Shown here one piece after another: positions 44,439-54,189 of a stretch of DNA of 64,000 nucleotides (positions are counted from its first letter, which is position 1; each line of letters starts with the position of its first letter). Source of the stretch: DAHUYF01 sp035553515 (GTDB lineage Bacteria; Pseudomonadota; Alphaproteobacteria; ATCC43930; CGMCC-115725); NCBI GenBank assembly GCA_035553515.1, contig DATNDG010000011.1, forward strand, positions 52,505 to 116,504, in the 5' to 3' direction. The position numbers were made by a program, and so were the translations under genes. The notes beneath the pieces were generated by a model. That model searched no databases. It saw nothing but the letters and a program-made list of their open reading frames with translations, and was not told the origin of the DNA.

Positions 44439-44445
44439 GCGTCGA

Positions 44446-45987
44446 TCACTTCTTCTCCCAGTACGCTGCGGAGAGGTCGATGATGTCGCTGTATTGTTTC
44501 GGGATGCCCCTGAGCTGCGGCTTGGCGATCGAGAAGTAGTGGTTGTCCACCGTCCAGAACCACGGCACATCGCGATTCAGGATGCGGGCGATCTCGCAGT
44601 AATCGGCAACGCGCTTCTGCTCGTCGGCCGAGCTGCGCGCATCGTCCAGCAGCTTGTCCACTTCGGGATTGGAATATCCGGCGAGGTTGACAGGGCTGCC
44701 GCTGCGGAAATTGGCGTACATCTGCGGATCGGGATCGGCGAGATCGATGATGCGCCAGGGGGTGAGCTGGAAATCGCGGCGGAACGCCTTGGTGACCAGC
44801 GCCGTCTGATCGATCTGGTCGATGGTCATGTTGGCGCCGACCTTCCGCCACATCTCCTGGAAGATCTGGCCGATCTCACGGCCGCGTGGCGTCGCCGTCA
44901 CCACCATCTTGAAATCGACCGGCTTGCCATAGGCCTTGAGCAGCGCCTTCGCCTTCTCGGGATCGTAAGGCAGGGTCCCCGGATCCTTACACTGCACGAA
45001 GGAGCCGGGCCCGTAGGGATCCCGCGCCGGCTGCCAGAGTCCGTTCCACTCCGCTTCCGAATAGGTCTTGAGATCGAGCGCCATGCGCAGCGCCTGGCGC
45101 ACCCGCACATCGTCGAAGGGCGCAACCTTGGTGTTGAAGGCATAGACCTGCGCGCCGGAGCCGGCATATTCATGGACGGCGAGGGCGGGGTTCTTCTTCG
45201 CCTTCAGGATGTCCTCGGCGCGGTCGGTCCAGATGATGTCGCTCTCGCCGGATTCGATGCTGGCAAAGCGCGCGGCGTTGTCCGGCATCGGCCGGACGGT
45301 GATCTCGTCGAGATAGGGTCGGCCCTTGTCCCAGTAATCGGGATTGCGCTCGAGCACGATGCGGTCGCCGGACTGCCAGGACTTCACCCTGAAGGGACCG
45401 GTGCCGACGGGATGGCGGTTATAGCCTTCCTTCATCGTCTCGATCGCCTTGGGCGAATGGATGACGTTGGTGACCGTGGAAACCGCGAACAGCGCCGGCA
45501 GGTTTGGCGACGGCGCGCGCAGATGGAAGACGGCGGTCAGCGGATCGGGCGCGTCGACCCCGGCGATGTAGGAGATGTAGAAGAGGCAGCGGCAGTGGTT
45601 CTTGGGATCGAGCATCCGCTGGTAGTTGAGCGCGACCGCCGCGGCATTGAAGGGCGAACCGTCCTGGAACTTGACGTTCGGCCGAAGCTTGAAGGTCCAG
45701 GTCTTGAAATCGGCGCTGTGCTCCCAGGACAGCGCCAGCCGCGGCACAGGCTTGCCGTGATCGTCGAGGCGCGTCAGCGTGTCGAAGACCAGCGAGGCCA
45801 TCGCTTCCTGCCCGGTATCGTAGACGCCGACGATGAGCGGATCGAAACCGGCGATGTCCTGCTCGACCCCGAGCGTCGCCTTGCCGCCGCGCGTCTGGGC
45901 GGCGGCAGAAAGTGCCAGCCCCATCAGCAGCAGCGTTGCCAGGATAGCGGTACGGAAAGCGCCCGGGCGGCCTCCGGCGATCGGCAT
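44446..45987 (-). CDS. ABC transporter substrate-binding protein, SBP_bac_5 family
   Basis: The 513-residue periplasmic binding protein has a signal peptide (TAILATLLLMGLALSAAAQ), then the family pattern: ATLGVEQDIAGFDPL, SWEHSADFKTWTFKLRPNVKFQDGSPF and RHPVGTGPFRVKSW. It is the first gene of the operon and delivers peptides, nickel chelates, sugars or other compounds; the ligand is not predictable. Start ATG 45987 lies 7 bp after GGGAGGGG; TTG 45993 is an in-frame alternative closer to it. Confidence 0.92.
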   Translation of the reverse strand: MPIAGGRPGAFRTAILATLLLMGLALSAAAQTRGGKATLGVEQDIAGFDPLIVGVYDTGQEAMASLVFDTLTRLDDHGKPVPRLALSWEHSADFKTWTFKLRPNVKFQDGSPFNAAAVALNYQRMLDPKNHCRCLFYISYIAGVDAPDPLTAVFHLRAPSPNLPALFAVSTVTNVIHSPKAIETMKEGYNRHPVGTGPFRVKSWQSGDRIVLERNPDYWDKGRPYLDEITVRPMPDNAARFASIESGESDIIWTDRAEDILKAKKNPALAVHEYAGSGAQVYAFNTKVAPFDDVRVRQALRMALDLKTYSEAEWNGLWQPARDPYGPGSFVQCKDPGTLPYDPEKAKALLKAYGKPVDFKMVVTATPRGREIGQIFQEMWRKVGANMTIDQIDQTALVTKAFRRDFQLTPWRIIDLADPDPQMYANFRSGSPVNLAGYSNPEVDKLLDDARSSADEQKRVADYCEIARILNRDVPWFWTVDNHYFSIAKPQLRGIPKQYSDIIDLSAAYWEKK

Positions 45988-46166
45988 GTGCAATCCCCTC
46001 CCTCTTGCGCCCGCGCGTTGCCCCGTGCGGGTTCTCGGCGCTCAACGTTACACGCAGTCGCCCGCGGCAACTACCCCCTTTCTTGGGGAATGACCCTATT
46101 TCCGGCATTTCCGGACCGCCCTCCTATCCGGTAGGCTCCGGTAAAACATCGGTTGGGGGGATTGCC

Positions 46167-48296
46167 TTGCACGCCGCCGCATCGCTCGACCGCTTCTTTG
46201 CGCCTCAATCGATCGTGGTCATCGGCGCCTCGCCGGAGCGGCGAAAGATCCGCGGGTTGCTGCTCTACCTGCTGCGCAAGAACGGCTATCCGGGCCGGCT
46301 CTACGCGGTCAATCCGAGCTATCGCGACATCGACGGCGTTCCCTGCCACGCCGCGCTCGCGGATATCGGCGAGCCGATCGATCTGGCGCTCGTCGCGATC
46401 CCCGCCGAGCGCGTGCTGGCGGCGCTCGAGGACTGCGCGGCGCAGGGTGTCAAATACGCGGTGGTCATCTCCTCGGGCTTCGCCGAGCAGGGCGAGGCCG
46501 AGGCGCGGCTGCAGGATGAGATCGCCGCGCTTGCCCGCCGCACGGGGCTGCGCGTCTCGGGGCCCAACGCCGAAGGCTTCTACAGCGCGCCCGCGCGCGT
46601 TGCCGCCACCTTCAGCCCGGCGGTCGATCTGAAGCCGGGGGAGGAGGCGCTCACCGCCTCGGAGCGACGCATCGGCGTCGTCGCGCAGAGCGGCGGCATG
46701 GGCTTTGCGCTCTATAATCGCGGGCGTGCGCAGGGGCTGAGTTTCAGCCATGTGGTCAGCACCGGCAACGAATCCGATCTTACCGCCGGCGATTTCTTCG
46801 ACTACATGGCGCGCGATGCGGAGACGGCAGCGATCCTGCTGTTCATCGAAGGCGTGCGCGACCCCGAGCGGTTCATTGAAGCCGCTGCAGCCGCTGCCGA
46901 ACGCGGCAAGCCGGTCGTCATCGCCAAGATGGGCCGCACCAAGGCGGGCGCGCGCGCCGCGCAGTCGCATACTGCCAGCATGGCTGGATGGGACACCGCC
47001 TATGAGGCCGTGTTCCGCCGCTACGGCATCATCGCTGCCGCCGATCCCGACGAGGCGGTGGCGATCGCCGCCGCCTTCGTCACCAGCCCGCCGGCGCGCG
47101 GCGACCGTGTCGCGGTGGTGACCGCCTCGGGCGGCGCCGGCGCCTGGGCGGCCGATGCGCTTGCCGGCGCTGGGCTCGCTTTACCGGAGCTCGGTCCGGC
47201 GCTGCAACAGACGATCCGCGGCTTCATCCCGGCCTATGGCTCGGCGCGCAACCCCGTCGACATCACCGCGCAGGCCGTCCACACCGGCGGGCTGTTGCGC
47301 GCCATCGAGCTGTTATCGGAGAGCGACGAGGTCGACGCCATCGTCGTCGTGCTGTCGCTTGCCAGCGAGACGCGGATCACCATCGACACCGAGGCGCTGC
47401 AGCGGATCGTGGCACGACAGGCGAAGCCGTTGCAGGTCTACAGCTATACGCTGCCCTCGCCGCTTGGCCGGAAGGTGCTGGCGAGCGCCGGACTTCCCCT
47501 TCATACCGGCCTCGCGCCGCTGGCGAGCGCGATGCGCGCCCTGGTCAGCCGCGCCCGTTTCAAGCCGACGGCGCCTGCGGCGCTCCGCAACCCGGCGCCC
47601 GCGGCGGTCGCGGCGCTCGCCGCGCGGCGGGGCCCGCTCTCCGAGCATGCCGCGCGCGAGATCCTCGCCGCCGCTGGGCTTGCCATGCCGGCGCAGCGCC
47701 TGGTGACCGAGCGCGGCGGCCTTGCGGCGGCGGCCGAGGCGTTGGGCTTCCCGCTCGCACTCAAGATCCAGTCGCCCGATATCGCGCACAAGACGGAGAT
47801 CGGCGGCGTCCGGCTCGGCATTGGCGATGCCGCAGCGCTCGGCGCTGCCTATGAGGCGGTGATGCAAGCGGCGCGGCAGGCGCGGCCCGAAGCGCGCCTC
47901 GAAGGCGTGCTGCTGCAACCGATGGCGAAGCCGGGGGTCGAGATGATCGTCGGCACGATCCGCGATCCGGTCTTCGGCCCGCTGGTCATGCTGGGAGCCG
48001 GCGGCGTCGCCACCGAGCTTTTCAAGGACGTGACCTATCGCCTTGCTCCGGTCGATGCGAGCGAGGCGCGCGCCATGCTCGAAGAACTCCGGGCAGCGCC
48101 GCTGGTGTGCGGCTTCCGCGGCGCGGCAGCGGCCGATATCGATGCGCTTGCCGCGCTGGTGGCAAGGCTTTCCGATTTCGCCGCCGCGCATCGCGACCGC
48201 GTGCAGGAGGTCGAGCTCAATCCGGTCATCGTCCACGCGCAGGGACAGGGCTGCACCATCGCCGATGCGCTGCTGACGCTGGCCCACGGCACTTAA
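46167..48296 (+). CDS. ADP-forming acyl-CoA synthetase (acetate-CoA ligase family, fused alpha-beta)
   Basis: The 709-residue protein joins an N-terminal CoA-binding domain (FAPQSIVVIGASPERRKIRG), succinyl-CoA-synthetase-like domains with the phosphohistidine loop QSHTASMAG and VVTASGGAGAWAAD, and a C-terminal ATP-grasp domain (FPLALKIQSPDIAHKTEIGG). It interconverts an acyl-CoA plus ADP/Pi with the free acid and ATP; related enzymes also activate pimeloyl, feruloyl or other acids. The start is TTG 46167 behind GGGGGGA. The SDR gene follows 15 bp later. Confidence 0.88.
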   Translation: MHAAASLDRFFAPQSIVVIGASPERRKIRGLLLYLLRKNGYPGRLYAVNPSYRDIDGVPCHAALADIGEPIDLALVAIPAERVLAALEDCAAQGVKYAVVISSGFAEQGEAEARLQDEIAALARRTGLRVSGPNAEGFYSAPARVAATFSPAVDLKPGEEALTASERRIGVVAQSGGMGFALYNRGRAQGLSFSHVVSTGNESDLTAGDFFDYMARDAETAAILLFIEGVRDPERFIEAAAAAAERGKPVVIAKMGRTKAGARAAQSHTASMAGWDTAYEAVFRRYGIIAAADPDEAVAIAAAFVTSPPARGDRVAVVTASGGAGAWAADALAGAGLALPELGPALQQTIRGFIPAYGSARNPVDITAQAVHTGGLLRAIELLSESDEVDAIVVVLSLASETRITIDTEALQRIVARQAKPLQVYSYTLPSPLGRKVLASAGLPLHTGLAPLASAMRALVSRARFKPTAPAALRNPAPAAVAALAARRGPLSEHAAREILAAAGLAMPAQRLVTERGGLAAAAEALGFPLALKIQSPDIAHKTEIGGVRLGIGDAAALGAAYEAVMQAARQARPEARLEGVLLQPMAKPGVEMIVGTIRDPVFGPLVMLGAGGVATELFKDVTYRLAPVDASEARAMLEELRAAPLVCGFRGAAAADIDALAALVARLSDFAAAHRDRVQEVELNPVIVHAQGQGCTIADALLTLAHGT

Positions 48297-48311
48297 GACG
48301 GGAGGACCGCC

Positions 48312-49139
48312 ATGACCGCGGCCAAGGACGGACGCCTTTCCGGCAAGACCGTCATCGTCACCGGCGCCGGCTCGCGCGCGGACGGCATCGGCAATGGGCG
48401 CGCCGCCTCTGTGCTGCTGGCCCGGTACGGCGCCCGCGTGGCGCTCATCGACACAGTGCGCGACTGGGTGGAGGCGACGGCACGGATGATCGAGGGCGAA
48501 GGCGGCGACTGCTGCATCATCGAGGCCGACGTCGCCGCCGCCGCATCCTGCGCGGCGGCTGTCCGCGCAACCGTGGCGCGCTGGGGCCGGCTCGACGCGC
48601 TCGTCAACAATGTCGGCATCGCCGGGCCGCCCGGCACCGCGGTCGAGGTCGATCCCGAGGCCTGGGACCAGGCGATGCGCGTCAATGTCACATCGATGAT
48701 GCTGATGGCGAAATACGCCATTCCCGAGATGCGCAAGCTCGGCGCCGGCGCGATCGTCAACATCGCCTCGGTGGCCGGCCTCGCCGGCGGCCATCCGCAC
48801 CTCTTCTACCCCACCTCCAAAGGGGCAGTGGTGCAGCTCACGCGCGCCATGGCGGCGCAGCACGGCAGTGAGGGCATCCGCGTCAACTGCATCGCACCGG
48901 GCATGGTCTATACGCCGATGGTCTATAGCCGGGGCATGTCGCCGGAGTTGCGCGAGCAGCGCCGGCAGCGCTCCCTGCTGAAGACCGAAGGCACCGGTTG
49001 GGATGTCGGCAACGGGGTGGTCTATCTCGTCAGCGACGAGGCGCGCTGGGTGACCGGCATCGTGCTGCCGATCGATGCCGGCGCCACGGCCGGGGCGGGC
49101 GCGCTGCCGCCCCCTGGCCGCGAGGGGCGGAATTCCTAA
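48312..49139 (+). CDS. short-chain dehydrogenase/reductase
   Basis: The 275-residue Rossmann protein has the cofactor motif VTGAGSRADGIGNGRA (a lengthened TGxxxGxG loop), NNVGIAG, the catalytic Ser region NIASVAGLAGG, and Tyr-Lys in FYPTSKGAVV, then IAPGMVYTPM. The loop insert RADGIGN resembles that of enoyl-reductase-like and some aromatic diol dehydrogenases. It oxidises an alcohol or diol with NAD(P). Co-transcribed with the acyl-CoA synthetase (ATG with GGGAGGACC). Confidence 0.9.
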   Translation: MTAAKDGRLSGKTVIVTGAGSRADGIGNGRAASVLLARYGARVALIDTVRDWVEATARMIEGEGGDCCIIEADVAAAASCAAAVRATVARWGRLDALVNNVGIAGPPGTAVEVDPEAWDQAMRVNVTSMMLMAKYAIPEMRKLGAGAIVNIASVAGLAGGHPHLFYPTSKGAVVQLTRAMAAQHGSEGIRVNCIAPGMVYTPMVYSRGMSPELREQRRQRSLLKTEGTGWDVGNGVVYLVSDEARWVTGIVLPIDAGATAGAGALPPPGREGRNS

Positions 49140-49246
49140 TCTCCAGGTAGAGCAGTTGGACGGTTAAGCTACCTGAACGCACAGGAACTTGGCCGCGAGT
49201 TCGCCGTTTGTAGCCGCGACCGAACACCAGCACGGTTCTCCGACCT

Positions 49247-50524
49247 TTGACAGAGCAAACCGATACCTGCGTGGCCCCTTCGTCCCTGCGTTACCGCCAG
49301 CGGCCCGATTTGTCGGGGGCGCCCGAACCCGCGCCGCCGTCCCCAGCGGCCTCTATCGAGCGGCCGGAAACCACAAAGCGGGAGAAAGTCCTGTTCCTGT
49401 GGGAAAGCTTCGGTCCACACCATGTGGACCGCTGCCGCGCCTGCGCCGCCGAGCTGGGCGGGAGCTATGAGATCTGCGGCGTCGAGATCGCCACCTTCGA
49501 CGCCAACTACCAGTGGCGCGGCAGTGTCGGCGCCGATGACTTTTCCAAGCTGACGCTGTTTCCGGGCATCGTCCGGCAGAAGATCGGCACCTGGCGCTGC
49601 TTCCGGCGCATTGTCACGGCCTGTCTACGCTCGCGGGCGAAATACATCTTCCTGTGCAATTACGATGCCCCGGCGATCTTCTTTTCTGCCGTCGTGCTGC
49701 GTCTCTTCGGCCGACGGCTCGCGATCATGCAGGACTCGAAATTCGATGACAAGCAGCGCTACCTTGGCAAGGAGGCGCTGAAGAGCCTGCTCTACCGGCC
49801 CTATCACGCGGCGCTGGTCGCCGGGCATCGCGCCAAGAGTTATCTGGCCTTTCTCGGCATTCCCGAGGAGCGCATCGTCATCGGCTACGACACCGTGTCG
49901 GTTGCCCGCATCCGCCACTCGGCCCGCGCCGAGCCGGCGCCCGGCGGCGTGCCGCATCGCCAGCGCCATTTCACGGTTGTGGCGCGCTTTGTCCCGAAGA
50001 AGAATTTGAGCTTGGCGCTCGACGCTTACGCGGCCTATGTGGTGCGCAATCCCGACGCGCCCCGCGAGCTCCACCTGTGCGGCTCCGGCGAGCTCGAGCC
50101 GGCGCTGCGCGAGCAGGCGCAGCGGCTGCGGCTCAGCGGCGTCCGCTTCCGCGGCTATCTCCAGGAGCACGAGATCGCCCGTGTGCTTGCCTCCTCGCTG
50201 GCGCTCATCCTACCGAGCGTCGAAGAGCAGCATGGGCTGGTAATCAACGAGGCGGTCGCGATGGGCGTGCCGGTGCTCGCCTCGGACAATTGCGGGGCAC
50301 GCGATCTGCTGCTCCGCAGCGGCATCAACGGTTACATCATAGAGCCAGACAACGCTGCCGGACTGGCGCATTTCATGTCGCTGCTCGATCACGACGCGGA
50401 GGAGTGGACGAGGCTCGCTCGCGGCGCCCACCAATTCGAGGCCGTCGCCGATACTGCGCTCTTCGCCAATGCCGTCGCCGACGTTCTCGGCCGGCTGAGG
50501 CGAGGCAGCCGGCGCGCGGCCTAG
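49247..50524 (+). CDS. GT4-type glycosyltransferase
   Basis: The 425-residue protein has the GT-B fold. Its C-terminal half contains FTVVARFVPKKNLSLALDAY, LHLCGSGELEPAL and LPSVEEQHGLVINEAVAMG with the E-x7-E motif of GT4 (Glycos_transf_1). The N-terminal 45 residues look disordered. It transfers a sugar from a nucleotide donor to a growing surface polysaccharide on the cytoplasmic side. The start is TTG 49247 with no convincing ribosome-binding site, so the true start may be further in. Confidence 0.87.
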   Translation: MTEQTDTCVAPSSLRYRQRPDLSGAPEPAPPSPAASIERPETTKREKVLFLWESFGPHHVDRCRACAAELGGSYEICGVEIATFDANYQWRGSVGADDFSKLTLFPGIVRQKIGTWRCFRRIVTACLRSRAKYIFLCNYDAPAIFFSAVVLRLFGRRLAIMQDSKFDDKQRYLGKEALKSLLYRPYHAALVAGHRAKSYLAFLGIPEERIVIGYDTVSVARIRHSARAEPAPGGVPHRQRHFTVVARFVPKKNLSLALDAYAAYVVRNPDAPRELHLCGSGELEPALREQAQRLRLSGVRFRGYLQEHEIARVLASSLALILPSVEEQHGLVINEAVAMGVPVLASDNCGARDLLLRSGINGYIIEPDNAAGLAHFMSLLDHDAEEWTRLARGAHQFEAVADTALFANAVADVLGRLRRGSRRAA

Positions 50525-50537
50525 CCCGCCGACCAAA

Positions 50538-53111
50538 ATGCGGCCCCTGCGGGTCCTCTGGCTCACCAGGGATTATCCCTACCCGGCCGATTCCGGTTGG
50601 GCCCTCTATAGCCAGGGGCTGATCACCTCCTTCGCCGCGACCGGCGCGGAGATAACGGCGCTTGCCTATGGGCGCGGCGACGTGCTCGCGCGCGGGAAGC
50701 CGGTCGACTTCGTCGCCGATGGTGTCCGGTGGATGGTCATCCCGAGGCCCAGGGTCCACGATGCGCTGAGCCTGATGGGGTCGCTGCCGAGCGACATCTT
50801 CAGCTCCTCGTCTCGCGCGCTCTGGCGGATGATCGAGTCCCTGCTGAACAGCGAAACCTGGCATGCGGTGGTCTTCGATCATATCGCAACCGCTTGGGCG
50901 CTGTTTCCCCTGCTTCGCTGGCAGCGCGCGACGGGCCGGCGCGTGCCTCTCGTCTATGTCTCGCATAACCACGAGGCGACGCTGCGGCCTGCCGCAGCCC
51001 GCCGCATGCGGATCAACCCGGTGATGAAGGCCGCGCTGAGGATCGACGGCCAGAAATACGCCACGCTCGAGCGGCGCGTGGTGAAGGCGGTCGATCTGGT
51101 GACCGCCATCACCGAGGAAGACCGCGTGCGCTACCTCGGGGACGCGCCGGAGAAGCCGGTCATCACGCTCTCGCCCGGCCATAGCGGCAAGCCGAATCTG
51201 GACCGCGTCATCGACACGACTACACCAAGGAGGGTAGTAACCGCTGGTTCTTTCGAGTGGATTGTCAAGCAGCAAAATCTGGTCGATTTTATTCGCGTCG
51301 CCGATCCTCTCTTCACCAAAGCGGGCGTCACTCTGCATGTCGTCGGCCGCGCCGCACCGGAATTCATCGGCGGCATCAAGAGCTGGGCGCGATCGTGCAC
51401 CTTCACCGGTCCGGTCGCCGCCATCGAGCCGCATCTGGAGGACGCGCGCATGGCCGCCATGGCCGAGCAGGTCGGCGGCGGTTTCAAGCTCAAGATGCTC
51501 GACTACGTGTTCGGCGGGCTGCCGATTGCGGCGATCGGGCATCAGATCGCCGGTTTGCCGCTGGTGCATGGCGAAGACGTTCTGGCCGCCGACACTGTGG
51601 AGGCGCTCTGCGCACGGATCGTCGAGACGATTGACCAGATCGACCTGCTCAACCGCATTCGCCGGAACGCGCTTTCAAAGTGCCTTACCGGTTTCGATTG
51701 GAGTACGCGCGGCCGCGATCTGTTCGCGGCTATCGAGGCGAGACTGGTGGAGCCGGGACCGGCGGACGCGCAAGGCGGGCGCGTTCCCGATCCAGCGCGA
51801 GTGCATCTATACGCCGGACATTCAGTGGATTCGACCATGAGCAACAGAGTTCCTTCGCACCCCATGCAGATCGACCCCGATATCGCAAAAGCGCGTTTGA
51901 GCCTTCGCCGTGATCAAGCCGTGACCTCTCTCGCGAAAGCTTTCAGCCCGCGCCGCGGCGGCACACAAGGCGCCACGGCGTCACGGCGCCGCAAGGTGCT
52001 GGCCCTGGGCTTCTTTCCGCCGCCGATCGACGGTCAGCGCATGGTCACGCAGCACATGTTCGACCGCTTGGCCGACACGACCACGGCGATGCGCTTCGAT
52101 CTCGACCGCTTTCCGCGGCTCGGCGTTCTGTCGAAGCCGCTCTCCGCGCTCGCTGCGGCGGCGCTCGTGCCATTTGCGCGGTTGAGTGGCTACTCGGCGG
52201 TCTATGTGGCGCCCCATAGCGGCGTCGGCCTGCTCTATTCCTGCCTCCTAGTCGGGGTAAGCAATCTCTGCGGCTGCACGCTTCATGTGCATTACCACTC
52301 CTACCGCAACGTGCGGCAGTACTCGCCGCTGATGGCGGCGTTTCTCGCGTTGTGTGGCCGGCGCGCCGTTCACATCGTGCTGGCGCCGCCGATGGAAGCG
52401 GGCCTGCGGCGCTTTTACGCCAGCGTAGCCAAGGTGGAGGTCCTCTCGAACTCGGCCTTCATTCCCCCGGTCGAGCGCGCCGCGCCGCTTCCCGCCGCGC
52501 GCATTCGCGTCGGACATCTGAGCAATCTCTCGCGCGAGAAGGGGATCGGCACGGTCATCGACTGCCTGCGCCGTTTGCGCGCCCGTGGGATAGAGGCGGA
52601 GTTCGTCATCGGCGGACCGCCGGCCGACGCGGCGACGGAGCAGCTCCTCACCGCCGCCATTGCCGAGTTCGGCGAGTGCATCCGGTATCTCGGGCCGCTC
52701 GCGAAATCCGCCGTTCGCCAGTTCTACGCCTCGATCGATCTGTTCCTCTTCCCCTCGACCTACGAGCACGAAGCGGAGCCGCTGGTCGTCATCGATGCGG
52801 TCGCGGCCGGCGTCCCCGTGCTCGCGACTGACCGCGGCTGCATCGGCTACTTTCTCCAGGCGACGGGATGCCGCGTGTTCGACCCGGAGGATTTCGTCGA
52901 ACGCGCGGTGGAGCAGATCGCGCAGTGGGCGAGCGAACCCGAGCGCCTGGCCGCGGTCTCGGCCCAATCCCGCGCACGCTTTGCCGAGCTCCACGACCAG
53001 TCGCGCATTCAGCTCGACCGCGTGCTGCAGACCATCGTCGAGCCGGTGATGGCGAGCGCCGTCTCCAGCCGCGCTGGATGGGCGCCGCCGGCGAGCCCGC
53101 GGCCGGAGTAA
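50538..53111 (+). CDS. tandem double GT4-like glycosyltransferase
   Basis: This 857-residue single frame has two glycosyltransferase units. Unit 1 (about residues 4-405) starts RVLWLTRDYPYPADSGWALY and includes VVTAGSFEWIVKQQNLVDFI and GGGFKLKMLDYVFGGLPIAA, a GT4/Glyco_trans_1_4 variant. Unit 2 (about residues 485-835) starts KVLALGFFPPPIDGQRMVTQ and contains IRVGHLSNLSREKGIGTVID, FLFPSTYEHEAEPLVVIDAV. The 80-residue linker is low in structure and contains Met434 (ATG 51837), a possible internal start. Two transferases in one chain would add two successive residues. It begins 13 bp after the previous GT. Confidence 0.85.
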   Translation: MRPLRVLWLTRDYPYPADSGWALYSQGLITSFAATGAEITALAYGRGDVLARGKPVDFVADGVRWMVIPRPRVHDALSLMGSLPSDIFSSSSRALWRMIESLLNSETWHAVVFDHIATAWALFPLLRWQRATGRRVPLVYVSHNHEATLRPAAARRMRINPVMKAALRIDGQKYATLERRVVKAVDLVTAITEEDRVRYLGDAPEKPVITLSPGHSGKPNLDRVIDTTTPRRVVTAGSFEWIVKQQNLVDFIRVADPLFTKAGVTLHVVGRAAPEFIGGIKSWARSCTFTGPVAAIEPHLEDARMAAMAEQVGGGFKLKMLDYVFGGLPIAAIGHQIAGLPLVHGEDVLAADTVEALCARIVETIDQIDLLNRIRRNALSKCLTGFDWSTRGRDLFAAIEARLVEPGPADAQGGRVPDPARVHLYAGHSVDSTMSNRVPSHPMQIDPDIAKARLSLRRDQAVTSLAKAFSPRRGGTQGATASRRRKVLALGFFPPPIDGQRMVTQHMFDRLADTTTAMRFDLDRFPRLGVLSKPLSALAAAALVPFARLSGYSAVYVAPHSGVGLLYSCLLVGVSNLCGCTLHVHYHSYRNVRQYSPLMAAFLALCGRRAVHIVLAPPMEAGLRRFYASVAKVEVLSNSAFIPPVERAAPLPAARIRVGHLSNLSREKGIGTVIDCLRRLRARGIEAEFVIGGPPADAATEQLLTAAIAEFGECIRYLGPLAKSAVRQFYASIDLFLFPSTYEHEAEPLVVIDAVAAGVPVLATDRGCIGYFLQATGCRVFDPEDFVERAVEQIAQWASEPERLAAVSAQSRARFAELHDQSRIQLDRVLQTIVEPVMASAVSSRAGWAPPASPRPE

Positions 53112-53177
53112 GCGAGGCGCCGCGGCGCGCGACTCGTCGAAATCGGCGCTGCCGGTCTCTGCGGAAGCGCTAGGGTC

Positions 53178-54137
53178 TCAGGTGAAGCTGCCCTTTGAGT
53201 ATTCGGCCCACCGGTCCAGGGCGGATGCGATCTTGCCGCGCATCGACATGTTGTGGGCTTCCAGCCAGCCCGGTGCGATATCCGTCGAGCGCACCAGCTT
53301 CATGACGCGTTCCGGGTGAATGCCCATGCCGAGCGCCGAGACCGGACGCAGGATGCGCGCCGCCGCTAGGACCAGCGCGAGCGGGATGTCGAAGGTCTTC
53401 GCCTTGGCGAAGTGCTTGGCGCGAAACGCCTCGACGATCTCCTCGATGGTATAGCGGTCCGGATAGCACGCGTTGAAGAGAACGAAGCGATCGGGTGCGT
53501 TCCGGGCAAACATGATGGCGTCGAGCAGATCCTCGACGTAGAAGCACGCCTTGATCGTGTTCCGTCGTCCGGGATAGACGAAGAGCCCGGCCTTCAGCAG
53601 CTTCGCCATCCGGGTGAAGTTGCCGCCCTCGCCGGGGCCGAAGATCACGGCGGGCCGGGCGATCACCAGCCGACGATCGGGGCTTTCATCGAGCCAGGCC
53701 CGATGGATCCGCTCCGCCAGCGTCTTGGACCAGCCATAAGGCGAGACGGGCGCGAGCGGCGTGGTCTCGAGCTTGGTGTCCTCGCCCGGGCCATAGACGG
53801 AAATGGAACTGGTGAACACGATCTCCGACGCCGCCATGCGGCGGGCGAAGGCGCTGATCTCCGTAGCGCCCAGAATATTCGTTTCATAGTACTCGTGGTC
53901 CGGATGACCTGGCGTGGTATGCACGGCCGCCAGGTTGTAGATGGTCGAAATCGGCCCCGGAACCGTGAAGTCGCCGAGGTCGCGCACATCGGCGCGCCGG
54001 TATTCGACGCCGGCAACACTGCTTTTCGGCTCCCGGATATCGACCGAGATCACCGGTCCGGCGTGAGCTGCGACCAGCCTGCCGAGCAGATGCGTACCGA
54101 TGAAGCCGCTTCCACCGAAGACGATTGACGTGCCCAT
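53178..54137 (-). CDS. NAD-dependent epimerase/dehydratase (extended SDR)
   Basis: The 319-residue protein has the NAD motif FGGSGFIGTHLLGRL, NLAAVHTTPGH, catalytic Ser (FTSSISVYGPG) and Y-x3-K (YGWSK), so it belongs to extended SDRs acting on nucleotide sugars, such as UDP-glucose/galactose 4-epimerases. The exact substrate is not clear. It is last of a minus-strand group of three (with the GT4 at 54190 and the GDP-mannose-epimerase-like gene). Confidence 0.85.
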   Translation of the reverse strand: MGTSIVFGGSGFIGTHLLGRLVAAHAGPVISVDIREPKSSVAGVEYRRADVRDLGDFTVPGPISTIYNLAAVHTTPGHPDHEYYETNILGATEISAFARRMAASEIVFTSSISVYGPGEDTKLETTPLAPVSPYGWSKTLAERIHRAWLDESPDRRLVIARPAVIFGPGEGGNFTRMAKLLKAGLFVYPGRRNTIKACFYVEDLLDAIMFARNAPDRFVLFNACYPDRYTIEEIVEAFRAKHFAKAKTFDIPLALVLAAARILRPVSALGMGIHPERVMKLVRSTDIAPGWLEAHNMSMRGKIASALDRWAEYSKGSFT

Positions 54138-54189
54138 GATTCGACCGACTCCGTTGCAGCCCCAGGGCGGCTCCGACGGACCGAAACGA

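Noticed and set aside
44437..46134. 565-codon plus-strand frame opposite the dpp-type binding protein
   Set aside because: Shadow of a GC-rich gene; the minus strand has signal peptide and SBP_bac_5 motifs.
47313..48863. 516-codon minus-strand frame across the acyl-CoA synthetase and SDR
   Set aside because: Spans two real plus-strand genes and carries no recognisable motif.
49144..49175. tRNA-like stretch with GTAGAGCAGTTGG and a 7-bp inverted repeat CAGGTAG/CTACCTG
   Set aside because: Resembles a D-arm by chance only; no acceptor stem, anticodon arm or T-arm can be built around it. It might act as a weak terminator after the SDR gene.
49247..49252. TTGACA hexamer at the first glycosyltransferase start
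   Set aside because: No acceptable -10 sequence at the right distance; the hexamer is also the TTG start region.
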